64,000 nt of DNA from positions 12,073,107 to 12,137,106 of the forward strand of contig CM043877.1 of NCBI GenBank assembly GCA_023846275.1, in the 5' to 3' direction. The position numbers were made by a program, and so were the translations under genes. This stretch comes from Vanilla planifolia. Taxonomy: Eukaryota > Streptophyta > Magnoliopsida > Asparagales > Orchidaceae. Shown here piece by piece: positions 27,701-34,440 of the stretch. Numbering within the stretch: position 1 is the first letter of the stretch; every line of letters begins with the position of its first letter. A model generated the notes under the pieces. That model saw only the letters and a list, made by a program, of their open reading frames with translations, had not been told where the DNA came from and made no database searches.

Positions 27701-30700
27701 CAACAGAACATGCAATATTACAATCCCTAAAATGTATGTATTGAGGTACACATTAAAACTAAGTATAAAACGTAAACCGCATACCATTCACATTTTGAAC
27801 AAGCACAAAAAAAAATTATAAAGAAAAAAACATGGATATATAATTTTAATGTCTCTGTTTGGCAAATGACAGTTTCAGAAGCTTTTTTTTTTCTGCTTTT
27901 CTGCCATAACACTAACTTGATTTGGGTGACCTGTGCTATAGCAAGCCTGATATTGAAAAATTCTTCCTAGATAATAGCATTGTAGTATATACTATTGTCA
28001 TACTTCTAAATTTATATTGTAGCACACACCTAACTATGTATCTGGCCAATAAAGATAACTAAAACACTATTAAGAACAAGGAAAACAAGCAAAGTTATCT
28101 CAAGGGGATCAATATCTTAGCTCTCATTATGGCACATTAACAAAAGCAAAGAAACCCTTGGAAACAATGAAAAAAGGCACATCTTAGTTATTCTCAAACT
28201 TTCACCATCATAACATGATACAATGCACTTCAAGAACTTAATGGAATGCAATTCAATCACATTATTAATAATTGAAGTAATATTATCACCTTGAAAAAAG
28301 TTACAAGCAATTACTTGCAAAAAAAATTTATGCATCTTTAATACATTTCTGAAAATCTGTTTTTATAGCTTAAGGAAACTAGAGTTTCAATACAACTAAT
28401 TTTAAGCATGCACGAACGCAGACAGAGCCTGATATCTACATCTATCATGTACCTGAGGAGATTAAATAAAGATAAATGCATATGAGAACAAAATTCAGAT
28501 CTAACAGAGAAAAGTAAAGCAGCATTTTACAAAAAAGTATGACCCTACCATTTTTTGTTGAGCCCGTCCCTAGTTGCCCATGCTTATTGAAACCAAATGC
28601 ATAGGATTTTCCATCATCCGCAATTACCACCGTATGATTCCTCCCAGCAGCAGCACCAACAATTTTATGCCTGAGATTATCATAACAGCATTATAATTTT
28701 AGCAGTTAGACTGCTAATGACAGAACAAAGCTTTAAAAATATCAACTGGTGCCATCCAAAAGATTTAAAGCAGTCAAACCTTTGGAAAAACAAAGGCTTG
28801 AACCACCATCTGGCATTTTACAAGTAATTAATCGAATTTTGAGAATAAAAAAAATATCACATCACGAAAAACTTGCAGCAAGTTGGCAATTAAGAAAGCA
28901 AACGTGCAAATAACTGCAGGAAGTACACATCTGGAATTGTAGGATATGTGGGGTTGCCTAGTGAATAATCATGTCACTCACTTTGCTAATCCAAATACAA
29001 CAGTTGGCAGACTTCGATGGCTGGTATCTGAATGTCCTAGTTGACCCTTCTGCAAGTTTACCAGGTGTAACCAAAACAACTACTAAAAGAGGTAAGTAGC
29101 CATGACCATACCTCATTACGACCCCATGTATAGCATCTGCCATGTACATCTAAAGCCACACAGTGACAGGAAGCTACAATAAAATGTATGGATTGTTATC
29201 TCTAATTCAATATTCAGAACATTCTGAACAAAAAGCTACATAGTGTAGAAATGGAAAAGTAATTGTATCCATCATAAAACATTATAAATATAAGAATCAA
29301 TCAGCAAACCCATAACGGGCAGTGAAATCACTATTCAACAATGAAAAGCATACATTGTTAGCTGCAACAAATAAACAGACATTCCTCGCAAAATAAATGA
29401 TAAAATAATTATGAAAATAAATGTCTTTCCGTGCAGATGTATACGGTGCCAAAATTTACTAATTTTTGGGCAAGAAAATGTGACAAACTTTAGAGATTGT
29501 TTCAGTGGATATTGTGAAAACAACAGCAGAGAAGAGAAGTTCAGTAGGCAAGAACATTTACATGAAACCCTCCTAAATGGGGTGGGGGGAAGGAATAAAG
29601 ACCAGCAGAAAAGACATTCACTAGACCAACTCTAGATAAGGATGGCTACAGAATCCTCTCAAAGAGGATAATCCGAGTTCTTTACAGAGAGGCAGTTTTA
29701 AATAATAAGTGATAGACATAGCAGATAATAAGTGAAAGGAGTCGCCATTTTCATACATCTATACTAATATTATGGTTCTTCATTTGGCAACAAAACCAAC
29801 TAGTGCTTCGTTAATCTCTAGAGGCCACAAATGATAGTTGCAGGACCAAAGTTTCAAATCAACAATATCATCATCATGCTATGAGAGGCCAATGAAGCCG
29901 GACAAAACCTCCAATCCTAGTAGGATACCGGATCTTCCTATTCTACGTACCACCTAGTAAAATGGATGAAAATGGTGATAAGGATTACTCCAAGACATTG
30001 CGTCTGAGATATGTTAAAATCATGACACAGAGAGTGCCTTCTCATAAAACCATCCTTTCCGAAAGGAGTTCCTTGTGATGTCACAAGTCTTGCTTAGTAC
30101 TTTCTTTTAGTGTCTTCATAAGGTATCCCTATCTTTCTCGGCTTCTATCACATGGTATTGGATCGTGCATCTACAAAATACAATTTAGTTTTGCACTAGA
30201 AATGCAATTACAGACCCAAAGAAAAAATATATATCAACTGAATAGTTTTGAAGATGGCTATAACAAGGGAATAAGAATACCATGTAACAAGGATAAGACA
30301 ATATGAAAAATGTTAAAAAAGCAGTGGGCTATTAATATGACAATTGAAAACATATTTCGAATATTGTGATAAGCATGGTTGCCCAATGATGGGTCAAGAT
30401 ACTGAAGAAATGTCAATTAAGCAAAACTATGACTAGAAATCAACCATACAACCCCCCTATAGGGAAAACAGTCTCTTTCATTGACCAAACTATCAATTCG
30501 AAGGGTTGAATCATCCATTTAGTTTTATTCCAATCACTTCAATTATCCAAGACTTGAAATTGTGTTATATAGTGTACAGAATTTTCATATCTAGTTCAAT
30601 AGATGAAGTCTATTTGAAGGGGGATTAGGTATTCAATTTTTGAAAGGTGATTAGTGTTTTAATTCAGAGATGAACTATGACATTTTGAATGATTAAAAGT

Positions 30701-32120
30701 GGTAAAAGAGTGTTTTGGAAATCTTTGTCTTCCCTAGTATTAGCATAGGATTCATGTGAACAGCCTAGCCTGGAGGTAGATTGTTTTTTTTTTTCCTTTT
30801 TTACACTTTTTATAGATTTTCTAGAATAACTAGAAGGATATCTTCTACATTAAATTCCATCAATGAAACTGCTTTCTTTAAGGTTTTCAAAGCTCTCACA
30901 TTGAATATGCTTTCATTTGGTGCATGACAATGAATTGCTCATGCCATCACAGTTAAATTCCCAAGGTCTTCTTGCTTTTGCTAGATATCAAAGGCAATAG
31001 TGGCATGCCCTCAAGTTGCCTCTGTACAGCTATTGTCAAACAACTCTCTAGGGTCTTCATCACTAACCTTCCACTCAAACGTCTTGCTATGGAAACAAGT
31101 ATGCATGCCTAAACGCCTCCCCAAGTTTTGGTGAAGGAGATAAGTCGGTTGACACAGTTTGGGTGAACTAATCCAATTCAGGTCAATTGACCAATATTTC
31201 TTCAAGAATATTTTCCAATGTATTGTTGTGCATCCACATCCTTCTTTTCATTTTTTTTTCTCCAGTTCATGTATCAGAGATGTATAAAGCACGTATTCTC
31301 GAATATCAGCACGCAATAAGAATACAATATGGATTCATGGGCCATAAAAACCTTTTCAGAGCTTTTTTATAGATAAACAGCATAATGATAAATGTGCAGT
31401 GAAAAATGCTGGAATACATAGTATACACTTAATCATGATGAGTAGGACCAGCTAAATGCATTATAATCTCGCTGAAAACATCATAAGAAGAAAAATCAAA
31501 GGGAGCAGGATTCTGTAGCCTGTTGCTCAGAAAAAACGGAATGCACGGAGCAGAAACCAGAAATAGCCTCATGTCAATTCCAGTCAGATTATTTCACCTT
31601 TTAAGGTGCCATTATAAAAGAGGACATTAATCAAGAAAATCTATATTTCACGATTGATACCCTCTGTCCTTGTTACAAAATGAACAAAAAAAGGAGTTTC
31701 AAAACCACATTATCCCCAAAAGAACTGCAAACAACTTAATCAAAAGCATCCTAAACTTACAACTTCAACCTTTCATCAGAAGTCCTTCACCAGCACTAAC
31801 TCACAATAAAGCTGGGCATTTAAACAGCAACATCAGCAAGCAAAAATGGTCACTCCTAGAGTAGCATAAGAACAGAGGTAAAACAAGTGAGCGGGAAGCA
31901 GGAGAAGAATGCAGCTCTTACAGCAGCCAGAAGCAACAAAGCGGATATCAACCCCAAGGAGAGGACGAACACGGTTAGGTGACACGAGGTTTTCCGCAGC
32001 CACCGTCGCCTTACGTCCAATGGTATCCCAGTTCGTACCGCCACAGTAGAGCAGCTCCCCGCCCTCGGAAGCATCCTCCTTGCCCTCCTCGTGCTTGTCT
32101 AAGGCATCGGAAGCTGACAT
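1..32120 (-). CDS. RCC2: RCC2-like (TD-60-like) RCC1-repeat protein, 16 exons in window, 3' end cut by window edge
   Basis: This gene encodes a plant homologue of RCC2/TD-60, a beta-propeller made of RCC1 repeats. Joining 16 exons by GT-AG sites gives one open frame of about 456 residues, and every junction phase agrees. The order is: acidic N-terminus; the RCC2-type block GGTNWDTIGRK (about residues 27-37); then RCC1 strands WGRNEKGQLGHSD (83-95), FGFNKHGQLGTG, GLPQYGQLGHG, WGFGGYGRLGHR, a WGK strand and SWGYAQYGELGYG; then a Lys/Ser-rich tail. Animal RCC2 acts in mitosis and small-GTPase signalling and is about 520 residues; a plant role is only inferred. The start at 32120 gives the expected MSASDALDKHEE-type N-terminus. 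The tail continues beyond position 1, so the stop is not seen. Introns run from 62 bp to 12.8 kb. Assignment to the RCC2 rather than the UVR8 group rests on the GGTNWD block and the GWNIRC region. Confidence 0.93.
400..1140. repeat. degenerate tandem repeat, about 110-180 bp unit
   Basis: Related blocks recur near 440, 612, 792, 928 and 1039. Each carries a variant of GCCAAGTCTCCCTTAAACT, and most also have AAGATCATTCACAT, GATAAAAAATCCATACCTA and GGTGGTATTATCTT. Spacing falls from about 180 bp to 110 bp, so the units have diverged and lost parts. Confidence 0.7.
1290..1470 (+). pseudogene. Ty3-gypsy pol fragment (linker before RT), degraded
   Basis: The plus-strand reading is open from 1159 to a TAG at about 1402 and continues in frame as YRDVFSDDLPNTLPLM. 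This resembles the conserved linker before reverse transcriptase in plant Ty3-gypsy elements, (E)YxDVFPEDLPxxLPPxR. No RT core follows. The match is short. Confidence 0.45.
1615..1945. repeat. dispersed repeat, copy 1 (second copy at 33957-34440)
   Basis: This segment shares ordered blocks with 33957-34440: AAATCATTTCAAAAC, TTATACATAATG-like, TAATAATTGCTAGTT, AATGTTGG(G/A)TCATAAAAC and AACAATTAATTCTT. The order is kept but spacing differs by insertions. It is probably part of an unclassified retroelement. Confidence 0.7.
3258..3286. repeat. AT microsatellite
   Basis: An alternating (TA)n run of about 29 bp is interrupted once by TG. Confidence 0.9.
4560..4590 (-). CDS. RCC2: RCC2-like exon 15 (31-nt micro-exon between giant introns)
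   Basis: The acceptor CTTTCTCAG and donor GTACTC bound 31 nt. The exon encodes LEVYDGGIAEG (about residues 413-422), matching the L-[ED]-x-Y-[DE]-G motif that follows the last propeller strand in plant RCC2 homologues. It enters in phase 0 and leaves in phase 1, which joins exon 14 to exon 16 in frame. It lies 12.8 kb from exon 14 and 4.5 kb from exon 16, so its assignment rests on motif, splice sites and phase. Confidence 0.78.
5570..5985. repeat. tandem duplication, 209-bp unit, two copies
   Basis: Two adjacent copies (about 5570-5778 and 5779-5985) are nearly identical. Both carry CTAAAGCTGGAATCTCTTTT (5589 and 5798), CACACGTCTACTTGAATAAC and TTGACACCTT. The high identity makes it the youngest duplication in this intron. 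Confidence 0.88.
6264..6950 (+). pseudogene. Ty3-gypsy (chromovirus-type) integrase remnant
   Basis: Translating in shifting frames gives the ordered blocks of a plant gypsy integrase: LPIPE then W-x-S-I-AMDF-VG-MPR (6270-6335), HDHTWVTIDKLTKSTH (6350-6398), a HLQTDNQTEQTIKVL block (6568-6615), CILDFEGD (6635-6660) and a YEALYxRKCxSPLCW-like block (6727-6772). These parallel the catalytic core and the DGQSERTIQVLEDMLRAC region of chromoviruses. Many stops and frameshifts show it is dead. Confidence 0.85.
7027..7272 (+). repeat. possible 3' LTR piece after the gypsy integrase
   Basis: Just downstream of the integrase remnant, a segment starts with TG (7027) and ends GGCGGGGAGTGACA near 7272. 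It has a GC-richer block (CTGTCGTCGGTCAAGCGG), unlike its surroundings. LTR-like ends and position suggest a 3' LTR, but no second copy or target duplication was found. Confidence 0.35.
7300..9220. other. intronic sequence without recognised features
   Basis: The stretch is AT-rich intron. Short open frames at 7692-7880 and 8488-8754 have no recognisable motif. Confidence 0.5.
9229..9325. repeat. minisatellite, about 34-bp unit, three copies
   Basis: Three consecutive units begin TTAAGTGATGTACCCTAACA, TTAAGTGATTTACCCTAACA and TTAGGTGATGCACACTAACA, at about 9229, 9263 and 9297. Confidence 0.8.
9980..10146. repeat. minisatellite, 32-36 bp unit, about five copies
   Basis: Units of the form ACTCCxAATAGTTAAGCxACGATTA start at about 9983, 10015, 10049, 10083 and 10119. 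They lie just upstream of the TATA-like box at 10189, so they may belong to the U3 part of the Tat-like element's 5' LTR. Confidence 0.75.
10189..10196 (+). promoter_or_regulatory. candidate LTR TATA box
   Basis: TATAAATA sits about 210 bp before the presumed end of the 5' LTR, followed by a C/T-rich leader. The position suits an LTR promoter. The expected primer-binding site is not recognisable. Confidence 0.4.
10449..12110 (+). pseudogene. gag region of Tat-like element, degraded
   Basis: A possible start reads MENHE at 10449 and stops within 12 codons. Further on, 11080-11450 in broken frames resembles a gag capsid region, with a DIKQ-like block near 11260-11280 and an AL-K block near 11345-11365. 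The match is loose; the call rests mainly on position upstream of protease and RT. Confidence 0.45.
12170..12520 (+). pseudogene. retrotransposon aspartic-protease remnant
   Basis: The plus-strand reading from 12173 gives DFLGESTKSKGTI, a Ser-rich run and TKIVDFP, then in other frames LKFNTL. These parallel the end of the Tat protease (GDS..PKG.I..., T.MVDF..., LKFPT). The catalytic D-[ST]-G was not found. The 112-codon minus-strand ORF over this stretch is its antisense. Confidence 0.5.
12860..13480 (+). pseudogene. Ty3-gypsy reverse transcriptase remnant
   Basis: The blocks are QEWLANIVLMKK (12886-12921), a VEYTDLNR...DSYPLSQIDR block (12945-13005) parallel to CVDFTDLNKACPKDSFPLPRID, the active-site motif YVDDLSVKS (13232-13258), a LMLYPLKCNFNAL block and GKFLGLVLHH (13366-13395). 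YVDD is intact, but several frameshifts and stops separate the blocks. Confidence 0.85.
13600..13990 (+). pseudogene. Tat-type RNase H remnant
   Basis: An open frame (13619-13858) reads LIDFLTEES, then MVYVDGTLRQELCNIGFVVL and IKINFSITNN. A stop follows, then VQYEAMITKINFALRL. These match the DFLAE / LYVDGAS...GAGVVL / NNEAEYEAL..GL.LA pattern of the second RNase H domain typical of Tat elements. The first catalytic Asp (YVDG) and the Glu (YEA) are visible. Confidence 0.8.
14380..15215 (+). pseudogene. Ty3-gypsy integrase remnant of the Tat-like element
   Basis: Visible blocks are SGLR-like near 14510, NGKTKAANKSLRK (14709-14747, parallel to TNGQAEAANK), WVDELPEAHFG (14782-14814, parallel to SWVDELP..LWA), YGSDAMLSIEI (14866-14898), LKLNLLKEK, FNVGEFVLP (15080-15106) and finally HLKKFYP (15193-15213), the usual end of Tat integrases. 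Frameshifts separate the blocks. Confidence 0.85.
15530..16110. repeat. 58-60 bp tandem repeat at the 3' end of the Tat-like element
   Basis: About ten diverged units follow one another, starting near 15536, 15591, 15646, 15703, 15761, 15822, 15880, 15941, 15981 and 16040. The approximate consensus is TTCATCATTGCACTATCGCA, then GAAGGTCTCGAGAAG, then a C/T-rich stretch ending TCTCCCTCC. One unit is shortened to about 40 bp. Its place just after integrase fits the 3' minisatellites known from Tat-group elements. Confidence 0.8.
17378..17447 (-). CDS. RCC2: RCC2-like exon 14
   Basis: The acceptor TTCTGCAG and donor GTAGGCC bound 70 nt. The exon encodes SVACGLGLSLIVVDRKNIGG then RLDK (about residues 389-412), the final propeller strand (VACG...SLIVVDR). 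It ends in phase 0 before a 12.8-kb intron. Confidence 0.9.
17520..17573 (-). CDS. RCC2: RCC2-like exon 13
   Basis: The acceptor TATTTCAG and donor GTTTGC bound 54 nt. The exon encodes KSSANPKKIDVLDGMQVK (about residues 371-388), matching the linker that follows the ELGYG blade. Intron 12 is only 70 bp. Confidence 0.91.
17644..17766 (-). CDS. RCC2: RCC2-like exon 12
   Basis: The acceptor GATTTTCAG and donor GTATGTG bound 123 nt. The exon encodes SGWNIRCMSSGNMHHIVGAD then DSCISWGYAQYGELGYGSLG (about residues 330-370), the last full RCC1 signature. Confidence 0.93.
17902..18080. repeat. tandem duplication, about 88-bp unit
   Basis: Two copies starting at 17902 and 17990 share AGCTAGTATTA, GTGCATTTAAG, CACATCACTTC and TCAATGGAAAGAA. 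A third partial copy (GGCTACATCACTTCATAA) runs into a poly-A tract at about 18090. Confidence 0.8.
18676..18711 (+). repeat. 36-nt poly-A tract
   Basis: A pure A run of about 36 nt, the longest homopolymer in the window, is read as poly-U in the host transcript. No retroposon body with target duplication was recognised beside it. Confidence 0.9.
19213..19500. repeat. direct duplication, about 151-bp unit, two copies
   Basis: Both copies carry CATGACTCAAATCA, GGAAATAAACTAACAA, GGTAAGAC, TTCACATCAAAGCTC and ATCTTTGAAA and end in an A run. The copies start near 19213 and 19354. Confidence 0.85.
20270..20700. repeat. tandem repeat, about 110-160 bp unit, three copies
   Basis: AAACTTAATGCTCACTCACA-like blocks recur at 20278, 20434 and 20546. 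Each is followed by AAAATTTCTTTC and AAATTTACTTAAAAC; the outer copies also contain GATCGCTCAGTAACATGCTA. The middle copy lacks the last part, which explains the unequal spacing. Confidence 0.85.
21204..21285 (-). CDS. RCC2: RCC2-like exon 11
   Basis: The acceptor TTGACCAG and donor GTGTTG bound 82 nt, isolated between introns of 4.4 kb and 3.4 kb. The exon encodes GGGQLYMWGKLKTTGDEWMY then PKPVMDL (about residues 303-330). The run GQLYMWGK is an RCC1 strand typical of RCC2 proteins. Confidence 0.92.
21286..25727. other. RCC2-like intron 10 (4.4 kb)
   Basis: Within this intron, GGTATCAGATTTCCATCCATG (21799-21819) resembles a Ty1-copia primer-binding site followed by a start codon, but no element body follows. 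A two-copy 59-bp repeat (near 23670 and 23729) and a 74-bp tandem duplication (24951-25099) are seen. Open frames at 24335-24637 and 24644-24889 show no known motif. Confidence 0.5.
24951..25099. repeat. tandem duplication, 74-bp unit, two copies
   Basis: AGCTAATCAAGTGGATCTTA is repeated at about 24951 and 25025. Both copies run through TTTAGTTTATTAG, TTCATTATGAGTTTT and TGTTACATATATAAGA. The near identity suggests a recent event. Confidence 0.9.
25728..25852 (-). CDS. RCC2: RCC2-like exon 10
   Basis: The acceptor ATGTAG and donor GTTTGC bound 125 nt. The exon encodes LGHREQKDEWVPRLVEVFQR and continues through NVLPPDAVVAAGSVSSACTA (about residues 262-302). Confidence 0.92.
26047..26070 (-). 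CDS. RCC2: RCC2-like exon 9 (24-nt micro-exon)
   Basis: The acceptor GTGCAG and donor GTACGC bound only 24 nt. The exon encodes TWGFGGYGR, the core of an RCC1 signature that continues as LGHREQKDE in exon 10. Removing it would break the propeller blade but keep the frame, since 24 is divisible by 3. Confidence 0.9.
26411..26441 (-). CDS. RCC2: RCC2-like exon 8 (31-nt micro-exon)
   Basis: The acceptor TTTCCAG and strong donor GTAAGTC bound 31 nt. The exon encodes VAVDSNGFVY (about residues 243-252). Its phases on both sides fit exons 7 and 9. Confidence 0.91.
26529..26646 (-). CDS. RCC2: RCC2-like exon 7
   Basis: The acceptor CATCAG and donor GTTTTT bound 118 nt. The exon encodes YNTKDSSVKLAYEPQSRPRA then a segment ending ITKVACGTNHT (residues 204-242). 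The donor is weak apart from its GT, but phase and homology support it. Confidence 0.9.
26733..26784 (-). CDS. RCC2: RCC2-like exon 6
   Basis: The acceptor ATTGCAG and donor GTAAATT bound 52 nt. The exon encodes TAGLPQYGQLGHGTDNE (residues 187-203), an RCC1 signature in which GLPQYG replaces the usual WG start. It ends in phase 0. Confidence 0.92.
26913..27018 (-). CDS. RCC2: RCC2-like exon 5
   Basis: The acceptor TTCAACAG and donor GTATGTTC bound 106 nt. The exon encodes EIEAFPVASLVAQATKVACG then ADFTVWLSSADGSSI (about residues 151-186), with the conserved KVACGADFT strand. Confidence 0.93.
27019..28548. other. RCC2-like intron 4, nothing recognised
   Basis: This is 1530 bp of AT-rich intron. 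No repeat, element or exon was recognised. Confidence 0.5.
28549..28670 (-). CDS. RCC2: RCC2-like exon 4
   Basis: The acceptor ATCTCAG and donor GTAGGG bound 122 nt. The exon encodes HKIVGAAAGRNHTVVIADDG then KSYAFGFNKHGQLGTGSTKN (about residues 111-150), a complete RCC1 repeat. Confidence 0.93.
28982..29049 (-). CDS. RCC2: RCC2-like exon 3
   Basis: The acceptor CTTGCAG and donor GTGAGTG bound 68 nt. The exon encodes KGQLGHSDTSHRSLPTVVFG followed by LAK (residues 88-110). It completes the RCC1 signature begun in exon 2, across an intron of only 62 bp (29050-29111). Confidence 0.93.
29112..29173 (-). CDS. RCC2: RCC2-like exon 2
   Basis: The acceptor ATTGTAG and donor GTATGG bound 62 nt. The exon encodes SSCHCVALDVHGRCYTWGRNE (residues 67-87), the end of the first blade and the start of the WGRNEKGQLGH RCC1 signature. 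It ends in phase 0. Confidence 0.93.
29174..31921. other. RCC2-like intron 1, nothing recognised
   Basis: This is a 2748-bp first intron. Short open frames on both strands (for example 31011-31205 minus and 29411-29635 plus) carry no recognisable motif. Confidence 0.5.
31922..32120 (-). CDS. RCC2: RCC2-like exon 1 (start codon)
   Basis: The exon begins with ATG at 32120-32118 and ends before donor GTAAGAG (31921 downward), leaving phase 1. It encodes residues 1-66: an acidic Glu/Asp/Lys segment, then GELLYCGGTNWDTIGRK, the hallmark first strand of RCC2 proteins, then DIRFVASGC. Reading through the donor stays open for about 29 codons, so an uninterrupted ORF here is slightly longer than the real exon. 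Confidence 0.93.
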
Positions 32121-32470
32121 TTCAAAAAGAGATCAGCGGGAATGACAAGACGCTGGAGGTGGAACTGGAGTTTTCTCTTCTGTTTCCTAGATCGGAGAAT
32201 GGAAACGGCGACGAAGAAAGGATATCCGTGAAATGTAGGGTTGCGGCTTCTCTCTCCACTGCGTCTTCTCCTTTCGCCTTTTCCCAGTGTGGGGTTTCCC
32301 TCCCAAAAAAAAAAATGCTCCCCGACTGTCGAAGTCGAGGTCTCGGTAGGGTGCCATTTGTAGCATGGCCATAATAGTAGCATAAATTATGGAGCGCACC
32401 TCGAAAATAGCATCACCATTTATCTCCCTCAGATCTCTACATATTCGGTTCGGTTCGGTTCGGTTCAAAC
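32121..32470 (-). promoter_or_regulatory. 5' UTR and proximal promoter region of the RCC2-like gene
   Basis: About 270 bp upstream of the start codon is clearly richer in GC than the flanks, as expected for a 5' UTR and proximal promoter. No convincing TATA box was seen. The open frames here on both strands (up to 131 codons) have no protein motif and are by-products of the composition. Confidence 0.4.
32444..32466. repeat. TTCGG microsatellite
   Basis: About 4.6 copies of a 5-bp unit (TTCGG) lie some 325 bp upstream of the RCC2-like start codon. Confidence 0.9.
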
Positions 32471-32479
32471 GGTTTTGTA

Positions 32480-33950
32480 CTAAAAAAATATTTTTTAATA
32501 CTGATTTGAAACAAAATAAATAAACAGTTAACGTGAATAAAATGTAGGTTATTAAATTACTTAATATTTTGTAAAAAAACTTTAATTATTTTTTAAAAGA
32601 GGCTTAGAAATAAGATTATTTATTTTCCAATTCTAGTCCATGAGCAAAATCCGAATGCTACTTTGTTTAGCATTTGAAATAATTTGTGTTGATATCTCTT
32701 TGTGTTTTTTAACATAGAAGCATTTAAAATCTAAAAAATTAGTCTCGATTTTTTTAATATTGAAAACTATTTTTAAAAATTGTGTTATTCCTATATTAAA
32801 AAAATGAATAACAAAACTAACAAGAATTTCAAGTTTTGAAGAATATTTTTAAAGAAAAAATGCTAACTTAAAAAACTTAAGAAAATTTTAAAAAAAAATA
32901 TTCACATAATAAAAAAAAATCATCAAAACTTTGCTATTATTGTTGTGGCTTATTGTATGAAAGAATAAGCAATTTTATTATCTTGATCTAAACTATAAAT
33001 CACATCTATGATCGTATGCTTAAAATCTATTTAAATTGAATTAAAGGTTTTTTTATCATAATAGAATTTGTTTAGAACAATTTTCATTGTCTACCTATGA
33101 TTCATACTAATTCTAACCAATCGTTGAGCTCCATTAAAGCACATTAACAATTCTAAACAAATATTCTTAAATGTTTCATGATGTCACTTTCAAATAAGTT
33201 TCATAAAAGATAATAAAAAGTTGTTGGAAGTTTTGTTCGTTATAACAATCCATAATGATTTTCTTGACAAAACTACTCTACAAATATACCACCCCATACA
33301 TGGACGCTTCAAGGATCCTTCTTTCATATTAAACATTATCAATTTTCAATTCCCAATTTCATCCTCAACATTTCTTAGTGTCATATATAAGAACTATAAT
33401 AGATAAATAGAGTGATGAGAAATGCCACTTAGTTAATTGAATTTTCAATTGTTGAAATTTGAATCCTCTTATTTTTATAAACCTATTGTGAATAACTAAT
33501 CAATACTATTTTTCCTGGCATTAGTACTCAAGTCACCATACAATTGTATAATCTTAATGTCAACATATTAACATTTCAGTATATGATGACATCATTAATG
33601 GCCTAATTACAAGCCATAGTGACCTCGTTACTCCAATCACCCTATTATAACTCTAACTGATTGTTGCTACTTTAAAATATTCTACTTCTCCAGACATTAA
33701 CGAATAAAATAATTGCATTGAGACCATCATAATGGACTGAAATGGTTTTGTTCTTCCCAAGCTTTTCTATGACAATATTGTCAAACCTTCTTTTGAACAA
33801 CCTCTAAACAGACTTGTTATTGTTGGGATATTTACCTAAAGTATGCTTAATAAAGATATCAAAAACTAGCTTCATTGCAATGAGAATAGAATTTTGGTAC
33901 CAAATTGTCTTTCTTTTATCATTCTCTTATGAAATTATATTTTTATAAGT
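32480..33950. other. AT-rich intergenic sequence, nothing recognised
   Basis: No coding or element signature was found in this stretch. Confidence 0.5.
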
Positions 33951-33956
33951 AAAATA

Positions 33957-34440
33957 ATGGCAAAATCATTTCAAAACCTATTTCATGCTCAATATTGAAA
34001 ACTATTTGATAATATAACAAAATCAATAAAAATCCTATACCATTTGATAATTATTTTTTAAAACTAACACATTCCTTTTAACATGTCTTCTCACATCGTA
34101 GCCAAAACATCAAACAAAAATGAGCATTATTTCTTATTCAACAAAAATAAGCATTATGTAATGTTCAACTAAATAGCCATAGTAATAGCTTATACATAAT
34201 GATGGAAAAAATAATAATTGCTAGTTTAGGTAGTTTATGACCTATCCTCAATATACTCTCCTAATGTCATGTGTCTGTGTATCTATTGATTTGAAATGTT
34301 GGATCATAAAACAAGCTGAGGCAAGAATAACCAATTCAATGGTTAAATAGTGCAACACAAGTGTAAAACAATTAATTCTTTAGCCAAGATACATGCTCGG
34401 TATTTCCTATAATGAGCTTATGGACAACATGTGATAGAAT
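33957..34440. repeat. dispersed repeat, copy 2 (first copy at 1615-1945)
   Basis: This segment shares ordered blocks with 1615-1945, including AAAATCATTTCAAAACC, TATACATAATGATGG-like, TAATAATTGCTAGTT and TAAAACAATTAATTCTT. It stops where the 1.43-kb tandem array begins, at about 34440. Confidence 0.7.

Noticed and set aside
31979..32468. Frames of 93-131 codons on both strands around the RCC2-like start
   Set aside because: No domain similarity was seen; they overlap exon 1 or its 5' UTR and promoter in GC-richer sequence.
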